DNA from: Pomacea canaliculata
Lineage: Eukaryota > Mollusca > Gastropoda > Architaenioglossa > Ampullariidae
DNA length: 64,000 nt
Reading direction: 5' to 3'
Assembly: GCF_003073045.1 (NCBI RefSeq)
Contig: NC_037598.1
Location: 1,229,501-1,293,500 of the forward strand
Part shown: positions 34,601-47,500 of the stretch, piece after piece
Numbering within the stretch: the stretch's first letter is position 1
Layout: the number at the start of each line of letters is the position of its first letter
Made by a program: the position numbers and the translations under genes
Notes under the pieces: generated by a model
Databases searched by the model: none
Told to the model about the DNA's origin: nothing
Seen by the model: only the letters and a program-made list of their open reading frames with translations

Positions 34601-37600
34601 AAATAACGATGAATGACACACATACATAAATAAAACATAAGCAAAATGTGAAATAATATATTTATATCTTATGTTGTTTTATTTAAAATAACATACGCTG
34701 TTATCACTTTTATCTATGATTGTGACTGAGGATCATGTTATGAAATCACTTACTGGTTATAGAAAATGAAATAAAAAACAGTGTTGTGGTGTAGACACGA
34801 GCCACCATCTTTGTTGTACAGCACGCACATCACGTGCATTATGTTGTATATATGTTTTATATATATTACTTTCAGAGTGATCTGTTCTTAGAGACTATTT
34901 TATTATTGCATCGTTCATTAAAAACTTGTACAATCATAGAATTTATGTGTGTGTAGACTGTAGAGCAGTCTTTTTTTCTGCAGCTTGTCCCAATGGATTC
35001 TATGGCAATTGTACGATGAAGTGTGGTAACTGTAAAGATGGAGTACCGTGTGATAAGGTCATCGGAAGTTGTTCCCAGTGCAATGGAAACTACCAGCTTC
35101 CCTTGTGTACAGGTAGGTCCATCACCATCTGTGATGTTGTGGTGAATGTGTTATCTGCTGATGTCATCATCATCTGTGTGTCATCCTCTATACTTCACTA
35201 GTCATCATCATCATCTGTGTGTGTCATCTCTATCTCACTACTAGTCATCACCAGCTGTTTGTGTCATCCTCTATACTTCACTGTGATGTGAACAACACAC
35301 TAACTGTTGTATATAGTTTCCATGGTATGTAGAGCCACAGAAGTCATAAACATAAGTGGATATATTGTAAAGAATGTGTGTTTATACTCCTGTGTGTGCG
35401 TTGATGTGAGACTGAGATGAGGAAAGCATGTTACAGTCAGACACAGTAACATTCTGTGTGGAGACATGATGTACTTATGGTTGGTGTGAGTGTATGTAGT
35501 GTGTGACACATCTACCTACATGTCTGTACTCTCACACAAAGTGTGTCACAGCAGATTCCGTGTTTTGCAGTTTGCATCAATGGATACTACGGCACCGCGT
35601 GCTCCAACCCCTGTGGTAACTGTAAAGATGGACTACCGTGTGATAAGACCACCGGAAATTGTCTCCAGTGCCGTGGAAACTACCAGGGTCCTTTTTGTAC
35701 AGGTTGGTCCATCACCATGTGTGATGTGGTGAATGCTGTCATCTGTTGATGTCACCACCATCTGTGATGTTATGGTGAATGTTGCCATCTGTTGATGTCA
35801 TCACCATCTGTGATGTGGTGAATGTTGTCATCTGCTGATGTCATCACCATCTGTGATGTTATGGTGAATGTTGTTATCTGTTGATGTCATGTCAGGCTTC
35901 ACATGGCCTCAAGTCAAGCAGTCGCCCACCTCACCTCCGACATGGCTCTTGTCAGGACTAGTGATAGTAATAGTCTCTTCTCTTGGTCTGTGAGGGTCGT
36001 GTATAGAGACTGTAGATATAGTGAGGGTTGTGTATAGTGGCTGTAGATATAGTGAGGGTCGTGTATAGTATGGGTTGTGTATTGTGAATGTCATACATAG
36101 TAAGGGTCGTGCATAGAGAGGGTCATTCATATACAGTGCGCGTATGCGAGCGAACATCCTTAATATGTGTCCGATCCCATATGTCACTTGGTATCTATGG
36201 TGACTGACGTGTATGGATAGTGGGTAGTAAGTAATAGAGATTTATAGTGTTTATAGTGTATAGTGTTTGGGTAGTGCATAGTTTATGTTATAGTGTATGT
36301 GGGTAGTGTTTAGTGTACGTGTATAGTGCATTTAGGTAGTATATAGGGTAGCCAGGTAGTGTATAGTGTGTGTGGGTAGTGTATAGTGCAGAGCTGGGCA
36401 AAGGCCGGCCCGCGGGCCGGATCCGGCCCGCCTCCTGTCTCTGACCGGCCCGCCCGCTGGCCCGCCCGCCAGTTTATATACTATATATACAATATTGGGT
36501 AAAACTGAGTTAACTTTATTAGTCCGGCCCTCTAAAACCATCCCAGTTTCTCATGCGGCCCCTTGGAAAAATTAATTGCCCACCCCTGGTATAGTGCATT
36601 TAGGTAGTGTATAGTGTAGGCAGGTAGTTTATAGTGTATGTGGGTAGTGTATAGTGCATTTAGGTAGTGTATAGTGTAGGCAGGTAGTTTATAGTGTGTG
36701 TGGGTAGTGTATGTTTATAGTGTATAGTGTCTCGGGGTATAGTGTATAGTGTATGTGGGCAGTGTAAAGTGTAGGAAGAGATTGTAGAGTGTTGTTTGGG
36801 TTGTATGTGTGTTAGGTTTTTGTTGAGCAAGGGCTGACCACCATCAAATTAAACTTCTAGTGTAATTTCAATTGTAATTTTTTTCCTGAGTAAACATTTG
36901 TCGACATCCGTGCTAAGTATACATCCACTCGACATTCATGTTCAACACAAGCCATGTAGACATTGCTGCTACAACTACATGGAAGTTGTACCCAGTGTCG
37001 TGGACACCATCAGCCTGTCAAGCTACGACCCATGGTTGCCTGCTCCAGTCTGTTTACACCTTGTGTACATTGGTGACCCTTCACTATCTCTGGTGACCTC
37101 ACTGTCAGCTGTTTGACGACTGTTAAGTTTATGTTTGGACAATGGCTTGCCGTCTCTTGTCTGTCGGTGAATGGTGGTGTCAGGGAGAGACAGACAGAGG
37201 AAGATCCTGCCATTGGAGTTTTGCACCTGACGCGTTTTCAATCAAGTAAACACAACACCTGAATGCGGATGTACAAACCAGTTTCTACATGACCACATGA
37301 AGCTACTTCCTTCTTTCACTGCTTTCCTCCCAAGCTACACCCTCATATACTTCGCTAGCCTCGTCACTCATGTTGCATCGCCAGTCCTCACTTCCTTGTC
37401 TTCTCTGTGTTTAGTAATCCCTGACCCTTGACCTCGTCACGCTGATGGTTACGGGAGTCTCGTAGTTGTGTGATGAGAGCGAGACAAGTTTTTTTGTATT
37501 TCACACAAAGGATTTTTATTTGGTCTGGATTTATGATTATCAAGTATTTGACTGTCTAGATATTTTTTGTTTGTTCATGCGACAATATTCTGTGGACTTA

Positions 37601-40600
37601 GGACTGTGGAGATAGTACTGTGGAGATAGGACTGTGGAGTTATGGTTCCTTGGAGATAAGTATCCAGTTCGGAATCCTCATATGTACATACATCGAAGCC
37701 AGTCCCTCCCCGCCTCAATGTGTGTTGAAGGGTTGAAGGTGGGGTAGGGGAGGCGTGCTCGAGTTTTCCTCCTAGGTGGAGCATCTGGCGTATTTTCCGG
37801 GTGTAGGACAAGGGCACACAACTCCTGAAAAAGACTTCAGTACAGGGGCGACAATCGAGTCTTCAAAATTTACAAAACTTCGTTGTTGATGTGTGGACAA
37901 TGACCCAGCACTGGTATCAGCATCGCCCTACCTCTAACCAGTCAAGTTTCATCAAAATAAGGAAATTCTGCTTCGCGAAGATAGAACGAGGAAGATTATG
38001 AAGGCAAAATGGAGAAAAGTGGGACAGGTCATCATTGTATGCTTGTCATTTAGTCCAGATGACATCACAGGAGATCAGGTCAAACTTAAGATCAGTTAAA
38101 GGAAAAGATATAAAAGATATTATAGCCATGTAGTGGAGGTAACAGGCGACTGTCAGGTGTTTTTCCACACAAGGTAGAAGGTGGAGCTTGAACCCTTTGT
38201 TCTGATTTGTAACTTTCCTTAAAATACTTTTCTTGAGCCTCACTCAAGTGCAGGAAACTACCGGTCACACTCTTGCTTATTGTGTGACAAACACGAGCAT
38301 TGTGGGTAGTTACAGATGACCTGCACCTGCTCATTATTTGTGGAGCGATTAAAGACATTTCTATAGTTATATACTACAGTGTCTGTTTATTTGTATATTA
38401 TACTTTATATACATTGTATTGTATTACGGAGCGCCAAGGGGGGAATTTTCTCTAATTTTAATTGAACTGTATAAATATAGAATGAATTATATAGGTATAT
38501 AATGCATTGTATAGCTTCAGAATGAATTCTATGAGTGTAAAGTGCATTGTATAGAGCGAAAATTAGAGAAAATTCACATTTTGTGCCCCATATAGTATAC
38601 TATACAATGTAGACTATACTGTCTATATATATATATTGTAATCGACATAGTATTTAAGACAGACGTGTTTAATGTATTAGATAAGGATATATGCACATTT
38701 CTGTGTTTGCAAGACTCCATCAGTTGCATGTCCCCACACCTGGTGTTTTGCAGTTTGCAACAATGGATTCTATGACGACAACTGCTCCAGCTCGTGCGGT
38801 CAGTGTAAAGATGGCGAAGTGTGTAATAAGGCTACTGGGAGCTGTAGTCAGTGCCGTGACAACTACCAGCTTCCCTTGTGTAAAGGTGAGTCACGTGACT
38901 GCATGGTCCTGACGGTTATACACCTTATGTACCTGTGTGACCTTTGACTGTCTGTGTCACATGTCACTGGTGCTTGAAGAACTTCTAATATATTTCAATG
39001 TCTGAGGGTTTTCAATATTTTCACTTGGTATTTCTAGTTTAACATTTTAAATTTGTTCCTTAATATTTACTTTTCTTATTTCTGTTTGTTTATTCCTGTC
39101 TGTTTTTGAACTCTTGTTTCCTCTCTGTCTTTTTAATTCGTTGTATCCTCTGTTTATTTAATTCGTTATTTCTAGTTTATTAATTCGTTATTTCTGGGTC
39201 TTTTATAAATTATTTCCAGTTTATTTATTATAATTGTTACATTTCATTTTACTATTTTTATCTCGTTACCTACCTGACTCATTTTTCCTCTTGTTTTCTT
39301 ATATTTTTCCTAAGAACAACTCACTTTTTCCAGTAGTTAGCTCATTATTTCTACTATTGAACTCATTATTGCGAGTAGTTCACTCATTGTTTCCCTGTGC
39401 CACTGCCTCTTACCCAGACTGCATCGCGGGTCAGTGGGGGGCAGCTTGCGGTCAGCGGTGTGGTCAGTGTGGGGGGGACGGAGAGTGCAACCGTACGACT
39501 GGACAGTGTCTTCAGGCTGCGTGTCTGGATGGCTGGACGGGAGACTCGTGCTCTGAGAGTAAGTCTCGGGGGTTTGTTTGTTTGTTTGTTTGTTTGTTTG
39601 TGTTTGTTTGTGTGTGTTTGTTTGTTTGTTTGTTTGTTTGTTTGTTTGTTTGTTTGTGTTTGTTTGTTTGTTTGTTTGCTTGTTTGTTTGTTTGTAGCAG
39701 AATTTTCTAATGCTAACACTAAGGTTTCCCAGCAGTGACAAAACTGTTAGACCATCATAAACTTGAAATAATTTTGAAGGTGATGTATGTGAAGCAAATC
39801 ATGTTTATCCACATTGCACATCATGTCTGAAAGACCCTAGGGGCGGATTTTTGTAAAAATTGTGAAACGTACTCAGTCAATCAAACCTCTGGTCCTTAGA
39901 GACATGGAGGTGGTCACTTAGGACACAAGGGGAGAAGAAGGAAAGAGAGATAGGGAGAGACAGAGAGAAAGACAAAAGAAAGACAGGTGAATAGGCCGAT
40001 CACCACGAAGGCAGACTAACACACTGAGAAATTAAGTGAATAAAAAAAAGGAGATGATAACTCATTAGCGATCTTTTCTACTCAATGAACAGCCTGATTA
40101 CTGTGAACACCCTGATTACTGTGAACACCCTGATTACTGTGAACACCCTGATTACTCTGTAGAACTATTTCTCTGTCAGAGTGTCCAGGGGGTTCCTACG
40201 GCCCAAAGTGTTCCAAGTCCTGCAGTAACTGTCGTGGTAACAGCAACTGTCGTCATGACAACGGTCTTTGTGAAGCTGGTTGCAGTGATGGCTTCGAAGG
40301 TGTTTTGTGTGACGGTGAGTACATGTGACAGTGACAGTGACAGTGAGTTGACAGTGACAGTGAGTACATGTTGTGACAGTGACAGTGAGTTATGTTGTGA
40401 CAGTGACAGTGAGTTGACAGTGACAGTGAGTACATGTGACAGTGACAGTGACAGTGACAGTGAGTTGACAGTGACAGTGAGTACATATTGTGACAGTGAC
40501 AGTGAGTTATGTTGTGACAGTGACAGTGAGTTGACAGTGACAGTGAGTACATGTGACAGTGACAGTGAGTTATGTTGTGACAGTGACAGAGAGTACTGTA

Positions 40601-43474
40601 TAAAGGTGTTTGTGTGACAGTGAGTACCATTTTGTGACAGTGACAGTGAGTACATGTTGTGACAGTGACTACTGTATAAAGGTGTTGGTGTGACAATCGG
40701 TGTGAGAGTGAGTACATGTTGTGACAGTGACAGTGAGTTGACAGTGACAGTGAGTACATGTTGTGACAGTGACAGTGAGTACTGTATAAAGGTGTTGGTG
40801 TGACAATCGGTGTGAGAGTGAGTACAGAAAGGAAAGTGATGAATGCTGACACTTTATTTTTAGACAGAGAGTGGACATTCTCACCCATGCTCTCTACATT
40901 TTCTTTCTACTCAGATAAAAACTTTTTTTAAAACCTGAATTAAGAAATATAATGTCCCAAAGTATTTAACCAAAAATGATTAACGTACTATTAAAATAAT
41001 ACTCAATAATTTACATTTGAAACATTTGCATCATATAAATGTAACAATCATAGATGCAATTTACGTAATTTTGTAAACGGCTTACAGATTGAAGAAGAAT
41101 AAAAAATTGAAAAAACAAAAATTCAGAACATAACTGAATCAGAATCAAACTACACATCGTTTTCAAGCGAGTACATGTCACTCGTCTAGCAAGTGTGGTC
41201 AGCATTTAACACAACAACGAGGTCAAGGGGGAGACTACCCCAGATACATAAAAGTGCGAAGAAAGGAATTCGAACCCTCTGCCCCCAACTCTCGCAACGT
41301 GTTGGTGGAGCCGCTCAGTGACGCGCTACACCGAGGAAAACTCTGGGTCACGAGGGGCTCACAGCCCCGCACATCGGACCCGCAATCTTCTTTGTTTTCC
41401 GTTTCCTCCGAGCTTCATAAAATTGTTTTTAATAAACCAGATTTATGACAGATAACAAAAAGACAGCAAGAAAGACACAAACTGACTGACATGGTGACAG
41501 AGAAGATGAAGGCTGCTTTGCATGGAGCAGACGACAGATGTGACTGTGTTATCTCCTGTAATTGTAGGAAACTCCTTCAGACGGGTTGCGCTTATAAAAA
41601 AAAAAAAAAATTTTAAAAGCGGAAGACTTCCTGAAAACGAAAGGTTTACAAACACAGTTTTGTTTCCTGGTGAGCGTTTACGCATATCAGAACCCGAATC
41701 ACATCCCTTGTACTCTGTTGTTGCTGTAACCACTCTGAAATTCTCACGTACAGGCGCACGCAAACATTCACACACACACACAGACACACACAGTAAGAAC
41801 TAATGATCTTGCAATTAACTCATGTTTGTGTACTATGAATTCTTTCAACTGTTATCTTACAAATACACTGAATTCCACAGAGGAACGGGTGGACTTGCGT
41901 GGAGCGGTGGCGGGGTCGGTGATGGGTGCAGCTGTACTCATATCAGCATCTGTGGTGGGCATCCTGGTGTAAGTATCCAGGCTCTCGTTTCCAACGGTTG
42001 TTTTTAACCGGGCAAAGCGCAGAAACGTTCACAATCCGAAATTCTCCAAATACCTATCGTACTGCTAAATGCTCTGGCAATGTACTAAGAAACAATTCTG
42101 GATTCAGCATGTTGACCACATTTCCAAGGCCCTATACGCTGGCCCCAAATCATTTTTTTCGTGACCTTTGACACCACATCCCGCAAAACAAACGGGCTTC
42201 AACCTTCCACGATACTCGCCTGGTTAAAAAGGACTTTTTTTTACATCAAGGCCATTAGTGCTGATAGTATGTAGGATTTGCCAAAAAAAAAAAACAAAAA
42301 AAAAAAAAAAACCAAGCACCATTTGTTTATGCTTTTTTGCAGTAAAAATAAACATAGTTTAAATTATTATTTAACACCACTCACAAGCGATCTTCATGAA
42401 TAGTCAATGTTTATCAAACCTTCCACGGTTCATAATAAAATTTCGCAAATATTTTACAGGAATCCACAGATGATAATTTATTTACACTCCATTAAAGTAA
42501 AAGCGTGGTTTACCTGTGTTTATGCATATTTCAGGTCAAATAAAAAACAATTTGCAGAATTTTATTTTCAGCTGTAGTTTGCGAGATAATATTATGTTTG
42601 AAGTAAGGATGTCTGTCATTGTGTTATATCAGTTTATTGTAAAAACTATTAATTCAAACCGTGTTTTTCGTGCAGATTTCTTCACTTTCGGTCCCGGGGC
42701 CTGAAGTATACTACTAAAGGTACTTGAATTTCAACATAATAACGGTTTTGTTATAATATATTTTCTGATATTGACATTAGGTTATATACCAGACATTGCC
42801 GTAGTTACTCTACATACCGAACATTGAAGACGAACAAAATTCTCTTACATATCACAGTTCATGGTCATTTGAAGGAATCTTTTGATAGTTTAAGGTAATG
42901 AGTAATGATTATAGTTGATGAGTATTTGACAATTCTTTTGAATACTGTTCTTTCTATATTTGTTGAAGCTTGATACTTATATTCCATCACAATTTCAAAA
43001 TGTTTGAGAACTGTATGACCATTAGACCATGAAACTTTGTTGTTTTATTGGAGATGTTGATAATTTGTGGCGAACACTACTGAGTAATGAGACTGAAGAT
43101 ATGCGATCACAGTGTTCGATCCTCATCATGATATTTTGTACAACTGTTGTCCAGGTGTCCGTCATAACGACGCAGACGACAATCTTGAGAACGCTGGCTA
43201 CTCGGACAGTCCACTCGCTGCCCGCTCCACCCCGGGTGAGGTGCCGTTCTATGACCCTCTCGACCCGAGCAAGAGAGACCTTCACCTGTACGAAGGTCAG
43301 GCCCAGTCCGGTCACAACGTGGCCTTGCCACTGGGCTCCCGTGACGTCACTTCCGGTGATGCCACCTACCAGAACGTGGACCTACCCCAAGAGACATCAA
43401 AGTACCCCAAGGGTAAAAGACACGTGAAAGGAAACTCTGCTGGTCTTCCGGAGAACGTGTATGGCAACACGTGA
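31617..43474 (+). CDS. EGF-stack single-pass receptor, gene 2
   Basis: Ten exons: 31617-31713, 32938-33078, 34984-35112, 35571-35702, 38754-38885, 39418-39558, 40180-40314, 41881-41968, 42676-42719, 43155-43474. All phases agree, giving 452 residues. Exon 1 is a signal peptide (LLLLIIPACLATSTTPAPAP). Six one-exon EGF-like modules follow; the last two are of the same types as the last two of gene 1 (DCIAGQWGAACGQRCGQC and ECPGGSYGPKCSKSC). The transmembrane exon has the same length as in gene 1, 88 nt (AGSVMGAAVLISASVVGILV). The tail contains FYDPL, HLYE, ATYQNV and NVYGNT. It is a paralogue of gene 1, in the same orientation, with fewer modules and longer introns full of minisatellites. Probably a cell-surface receptor signalling through tail tyrosines. 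Confidence 0.85.
32260..32870. repeat. minisatellite in intron 1 of EGF gene 2
   Basis: About ten units of 55-65 bp built from tttgtagatgtgtgactg, tagatgtctgtagtctg and ggtctgtagacatcatatat. Units vary in the number of ata steps and in an optional tctgcggtc. Confidence 0.9.
33586..33733. repeat. intronic segment duplicated within EGF gene 2 (left copy)
   Basis: Contains ctcgtcacactgatg, gagtctcgtagttgtg and gatgagagcga, all found again in the same order at 37351-37485. It shows that an exon duplication in this gene carried flanking intron with it. Confidence 0.7.
35703..35893. repeat. tandem repeat directly after exon 4 of EGF gene 2
   Basis: About three units containing catcaccatctgtgatg, atggtgaatgttgtcatct and gttgatgt. 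A diverged form follows exon 3 at 35117-35270, so the repeat seed was probably duplicated with the exon. Confidence 0.75.
36230..36800. repeat. gtagtgtatagtg minisatellite in EGF gene 2 intron 4
   Basis: Short units such as gggtagtgtatagtg, gcatttaggtagtgtata and gtaggcaggtagtttata. It is interrupted by a 200-bp hAT-type MITE. Confidence 0.9.
36389..36588. mobile_element. hAT-type MITE, 200 bp
   Basis: Ends are CAGAGCTGGGCAAA and the near complement TTGCCCACCCCTG, with GC-rich ggccggcccgcgggccgg inside. It is flanked by gtatagtg on both sides (36381-36388 and 36589-36596), an 8-bp duplication as expected for hAT, although the host minisatellite itself contains this octamer. No coding capacity. 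Confidence 0.8.
36979..37023 (+). pseudogene. decayed EGF-like exon fragment in EGF gene 2
   Basis: Encodes HGSCTQCRGHHQPVK, close to GSCSQCRDNYQLPLCK of the neighbouring exon at 38754. The cysteine-rich first half and splice sites are not recognisable. It lies between exons 4 and 5, beside the duplicated intron segment at 37351. Confidence 0.5.
37351..37485. repeat. intronic segment duplicated within EGF gene 2 (right copy)
   Basis: Right partner of 33586-33733; shares cctcgtcac, gagtctcgtagttgtg and atgagagcgag in the same order. Confidence 0.7.
38443..38575. mobile_element. short inverted-repeat element, possible MITE
   Basis: A perfect 17-bp inverted repeat: gaattttctctaatttt at 38443-38459 and its complement at 38559-38575. 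The inner part holds direct repeats of tgcattgtatag. No clear target duplication was found, so the exact ends and family are open. Confidence 0.55.
39572..39697. repeat. (GTTT)n microsatellite in EGF gene 2 intron 6
   Basis: About 30 GTTT units with a few gtgt and gctt interruptions, beginning just after the donor of exon 6. Confidence 0.95.
40092..40155. repeat. 18-bp tandem repeat before exon 7 of EGF gene 2
   Basis: Units of cctgattactgtgaacac repeated about three and a half times, about 25 bp before the acceptor of exon 7. Confidence 0.9.
40315..40830. repeat. gacagtgacagtgagt minisatellite made of donor-like units
   Basis: The array starts at the splice donor of exon 7 itself (GTGAGTACATG) and repeats gacagtgacagtgagt with tacatg, tatgttg or ttgaca spacers. 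I count about nineteen gtgagt copies. Read through, the exon frame meets a stop after a few codons. Confidence 0.9.
41240..41350 (-). repeat. tRNA-related SINE fragment (tentative)
   Basis: On the minus strand gtgtagcgcgtcactgagcgg resembles an A box and gagggttcgaattcc a B box, about 50 nt apart. Acceptor and anticodon stems do not fold convincingly, so this is more likely a tRNA-derived SINE remnant than a tRNA gene. Confidence 0.35.
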
Positions 43475-44402
43475 CCTGACAGCCGATGTAGTGCGTGCTG
43501 GTGTGTGTCTGTGTGTACATGTGAGGTGCAGAGGATGACGTCAGTGTGCACGTGCTGCACACAAGATTTGTGTACCTGACTGGCGCAATAGTTATCAGTA
43601 AGTGTAACTACCGATGGATTCATTTGGATATGATGAAGCAAAATTCCTGACATTTTTCACGTTTTTAAGACATTTAAACCTTAATATCCATCAGAAACAT
43701 AAAATACATGACATAATTATTTCTGTGCTGGTGATTTTTGCTAAAACTGATTGATAGACTACAATGGTAGGAACCACCAGGGGGCAGGGTTGTCACTCAG
43801 GACTGGAGGCAATACAATTGTTAAATACTCTCACACATCTCTCTCTTCTGTAAGTAACTCAGACTTGAAGCTCTGTCGAGGCTACGTGTACATTTCGTCT
43901 TTTTGTTCCAAGTGAACAATTCCCTCATGCTAGAAGCTGCTGCCCCCGGGGTTGGTGGTCTAGCAAGCCTGTCATGACAGGTGCTGCTGTCTCTACAGTC
44001 ATAGTCGGGTACCTCTCACGTGACTCAGTGCCAGACACGCTCTGGTGGCTCTCACGCCTCAGTCGTTCACCCTTTGTCTTACCCCACTGAGGTCCAGTTT
44101 CTCGTAACTGTCAATACAGAGAAGACTCTCATCAAGGGAGAGCACCAGACAGAACAATGATTTGTCTGCAGTTACTTCCCTTAATAGACTTGATAGAGAG
44201 AGAAGGAGGAAGCTTTCAGGGCGAGTCTCTCACTCTCTGTCTGACTTCCACTGTCGGTAACCGCAATCCATTAGTTGATTATAAGAAGGTCGGCTCTAGC
44301 TCAGGAGCTACTCTTCCATTTTCTTACAAAAGACTTTAAGACTTCCGTGTTTTCTGAGATGTTTGCTGGTCATTGCGGAAAGTGTGCCGAGATGCCAATG
44401 TT

Positions 44403-44512
44403 TATTTAATAATAAAAATATAATACTACTACTGCTAATAATACATGTAATAATAAATGCGTGATTTGTATAGCGCATACTCAGGCACTTGGAAGAGGGT
44501 CTGCACATCACA
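44403..44512. repeat. dispersed-repeat fragment with aataat tail
   Basis: A run of aataat/tactac units followed by gcgtgatttgtatagcgc and atactcaggcacttgg. This resembles the 3' tail of a common invertebrate interspersed repeat with a simple-sequence end. The family cannot be fixed without a repeat library. Confidence 0.4.
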
Positions 44513-47500
44513 TGTTTGACTATATTTGAACTCCATCTTTTTCTAATAAAATAATAAAATATTTTTCTACAGTTTATTTGAGTTCAGTGGATAAATATAT
44601 TTTTAAGAAACTTGTGCTTCTCTACCCTATTTTAATTCGTAAATTTCCATGTTGTTCACTTCTCCTCCTTCATGCACGAAATGCACGAAGACAAAGAAAA
44701 AGATTCATGCAGGGTAAAGCACAAAATGCTCTTTACAAGTGTATGTACATTGTGTATGTATTTAGTAGTATGCTTATATGGTTATGTGTTTAAACACAAC
44801 ACAGCTGTGTGCCAACACCACGAACTGTTGCTGTAGTAGAATGTTCACTGTTCAGTGTCTGTGTTATGAGAAAATTATGAACTAGTTCATTTTGATCGCA
44901 ATATTTGTCTGGCTCACAAATTTTTATTTCTTTCATTTTATTTTTTCATGGGAAAGTGCTCATACGCATTGTCAGGCCCTCCCAAAATTACAAATCTTTC
45001 TGCAGACTGTGAAATTTTCAAAACTTGTCCATATATAGAAAACGGTTTTCCGTTTGTTTGTTTTTTCAAAAGTTGGTCAGCCTTTCAAACCTGTGTAGGA
45101 ACTGAGTAGTAAATATGTGGTGTGTAGACTGCCATGATGTACACATGACTGACAGCCACACAAAGCTGGGGTGAGTTATCACCAGACTTGTAGTGTACCA
45201 CCCTTACTTGTCATCTTGAAAGAGTGGACCTTACAATCTTTTAATGATTTAATTGTAATTTATGAGATATTCAACACTGTCTCTGTTATTTCTCTGTTAT
45301 TTCTTATTGGAAGTTTATTGCTCATAATTTATATTTTTAATTATTCATTGAAGTTGCATTTTTATAAAGTTGTAAATAATCTGCAATGTTGGTAATTTTG
45401 GATAATTTTGAGAAAAAGATAAAGGTAATTTTTTTTAAAGTCTATTGGATGCAGGTCTTTCTGTGACATGATAACACTGCATGTTAGAGAAGCAAATTGC
45501 AGTCAATACAATCATATGTCAACTGAACAAATTGCTTATATGCTTCCTTCATTCACCATGATTCCTGGAGTATGCAAGTGGGGCAAAAGCATCTATAATT
45601 TCTGGAATAAATTTGACGTTAAGTTAAAAGTTCAACCCAATCCCATGGTAATGGTTCTTTACAAATATTCCTTGAAAGTTCTGTACTTAGTGATGCACGT
45701 GTAAACCCACACAGCACTGACAAAGAAGGAACGCATCTTCGGACATGGATCAAGAGGCCTGTTCCAGTCAATTATTTGATTATTAAACAGACAAATATCT
45801 AGAACCTAGCAGGAAAATAAAGCATGTTTAGCAACACAGTTTAATGACATTTTTAGCAAAATGTAATGATACTAAGAGGCTAGTTTAGTTAGTTGTTCAT
45901 TGTCCACTTTGCTACGTGCTTTAATATCCTTTATTTATTTCCATGAAGTGGCTCAGCGTTGACCAATATTTGCTAAAAAGAATGATTTTAGAAAGAGTAC
46001 AGATCCATTTGTCGAAGGCCATATTGACTGACCATGACCTAGCAAACATCCACGTGACTGACAAGCCGTCTGCTTGTTTAATAAGAAGGTCAAGGTGCAA
46101 GAAAACCCATCCTCTTCAAATTCATGGTAAAGATTAAAGGAAGATCCCTAACTTTTTGCACGTTGGGCATTTTTTGGGAGCTGACTTAGTTGGGGAGAGT
46201 AGTGGATGGTAGGTTGGTCATATCCTGTCTGTCACTGCTTTCCTCTCCTCAGTCTTCTATTGAGTCAGTGACGTATTTCCAACATCGGGGTCAACTTGGT
46301 TCGCTGCACCACAATGGTATTGAACCGGCCTGCCTTGGAGTTTGGACGCCAATGGTGTAAGGCTTGTGTCAAGTGGGTTAGGATGACACAAAATCGTTTG
46401 TCTTCAATATCGCCACCGACAGTCTTTGAGTGCTTTGGCGCAAGGTGAACATTAAACAACACGTGACATTAGCAACGAGAAGCTGGGTGATTGATGTTCC
46501 TATGGACCACACACCCTGACAGAATGTCCACACCCTCACTGAAGACTCCACTGAAAACTATGTACATCAAGACTGAAATTCATTAAGTAGCGGGAGATTT
46601 TGTGAAATATATGTTATACACAAACAAGGACGTGTAGTTTCTTGGTGTATGATACGTGTTTCTACTGATCGCTGGTACATAAGAAAGTTGCCGGTCTGTG
46701 GTGCATGTGAAATGTGAAAAGAAATCTGAGCCCATTGTGTACCCGGCACGTATGAGATGGACATTGATTTATTTCAAGTGTAAAAGAAGTGAAATGAGAG
46801 TATAGTTGATTTCCCCCTTCATTTTGAATGTAGTTTCTGGTTTCACGCGTGCAACGTTTTGCAAGTGGCCCATCATTTTCCAGGAGTATAGTTTCGAAGC
46901 CAACATGATTGTCATGGTTTTTGTTTTGGTTTTTTTACAACAGTTTTTTTTTCTTTGCTGTGACTGTAGGTTAGTTTATTGTAATCATTTGGAGAAATAG
47001 GTTAGACTTTACTTTTGTGATGACTGAAAAGTTCCATGCAACTTTTGATTGAAGAAAAAGGTGACATGTCTGCACCTTCAAGTGATCCTGGGATGAAAAT
47101 ACTTTTTTTAGTTGCTTATCCTTCCGCGACTGTTTAGAGACTTTCTGAGGGCGTAGATGTATTAAACCTGTAATTTGCTTGTTGTGTTCTGAATTATTGA
47201 TGTAGATATCAGTGTGGGTGTGCATCATGATGAATGATTTACATTCAAACATACATCCATACACATACATGATGCACACACGCACACACATGACACATAC
47301 AAGATTGAGGCGCTGCACACATCTGATGAAGACAGCGTGGGTTGGGGAGATAAGGATGAGAGAAAGAGCAGATAAACAATATAAACCAGCACCAGCTTCT
47401 CGCTTACACCAGCACCAGCTGGATGGATGTTCATCTGGATGGCCAGAATGACGAGTAAAGTCTAATCCACGTACATGTGCATGCACGGCATCGCTCTGTA

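Noticed and set aside
40176-40888. Ser/His/Cys-rich open frames over the gacagt minisatellite
   Set aside because: They are out of frame with exon 7 and arise from the repeat.
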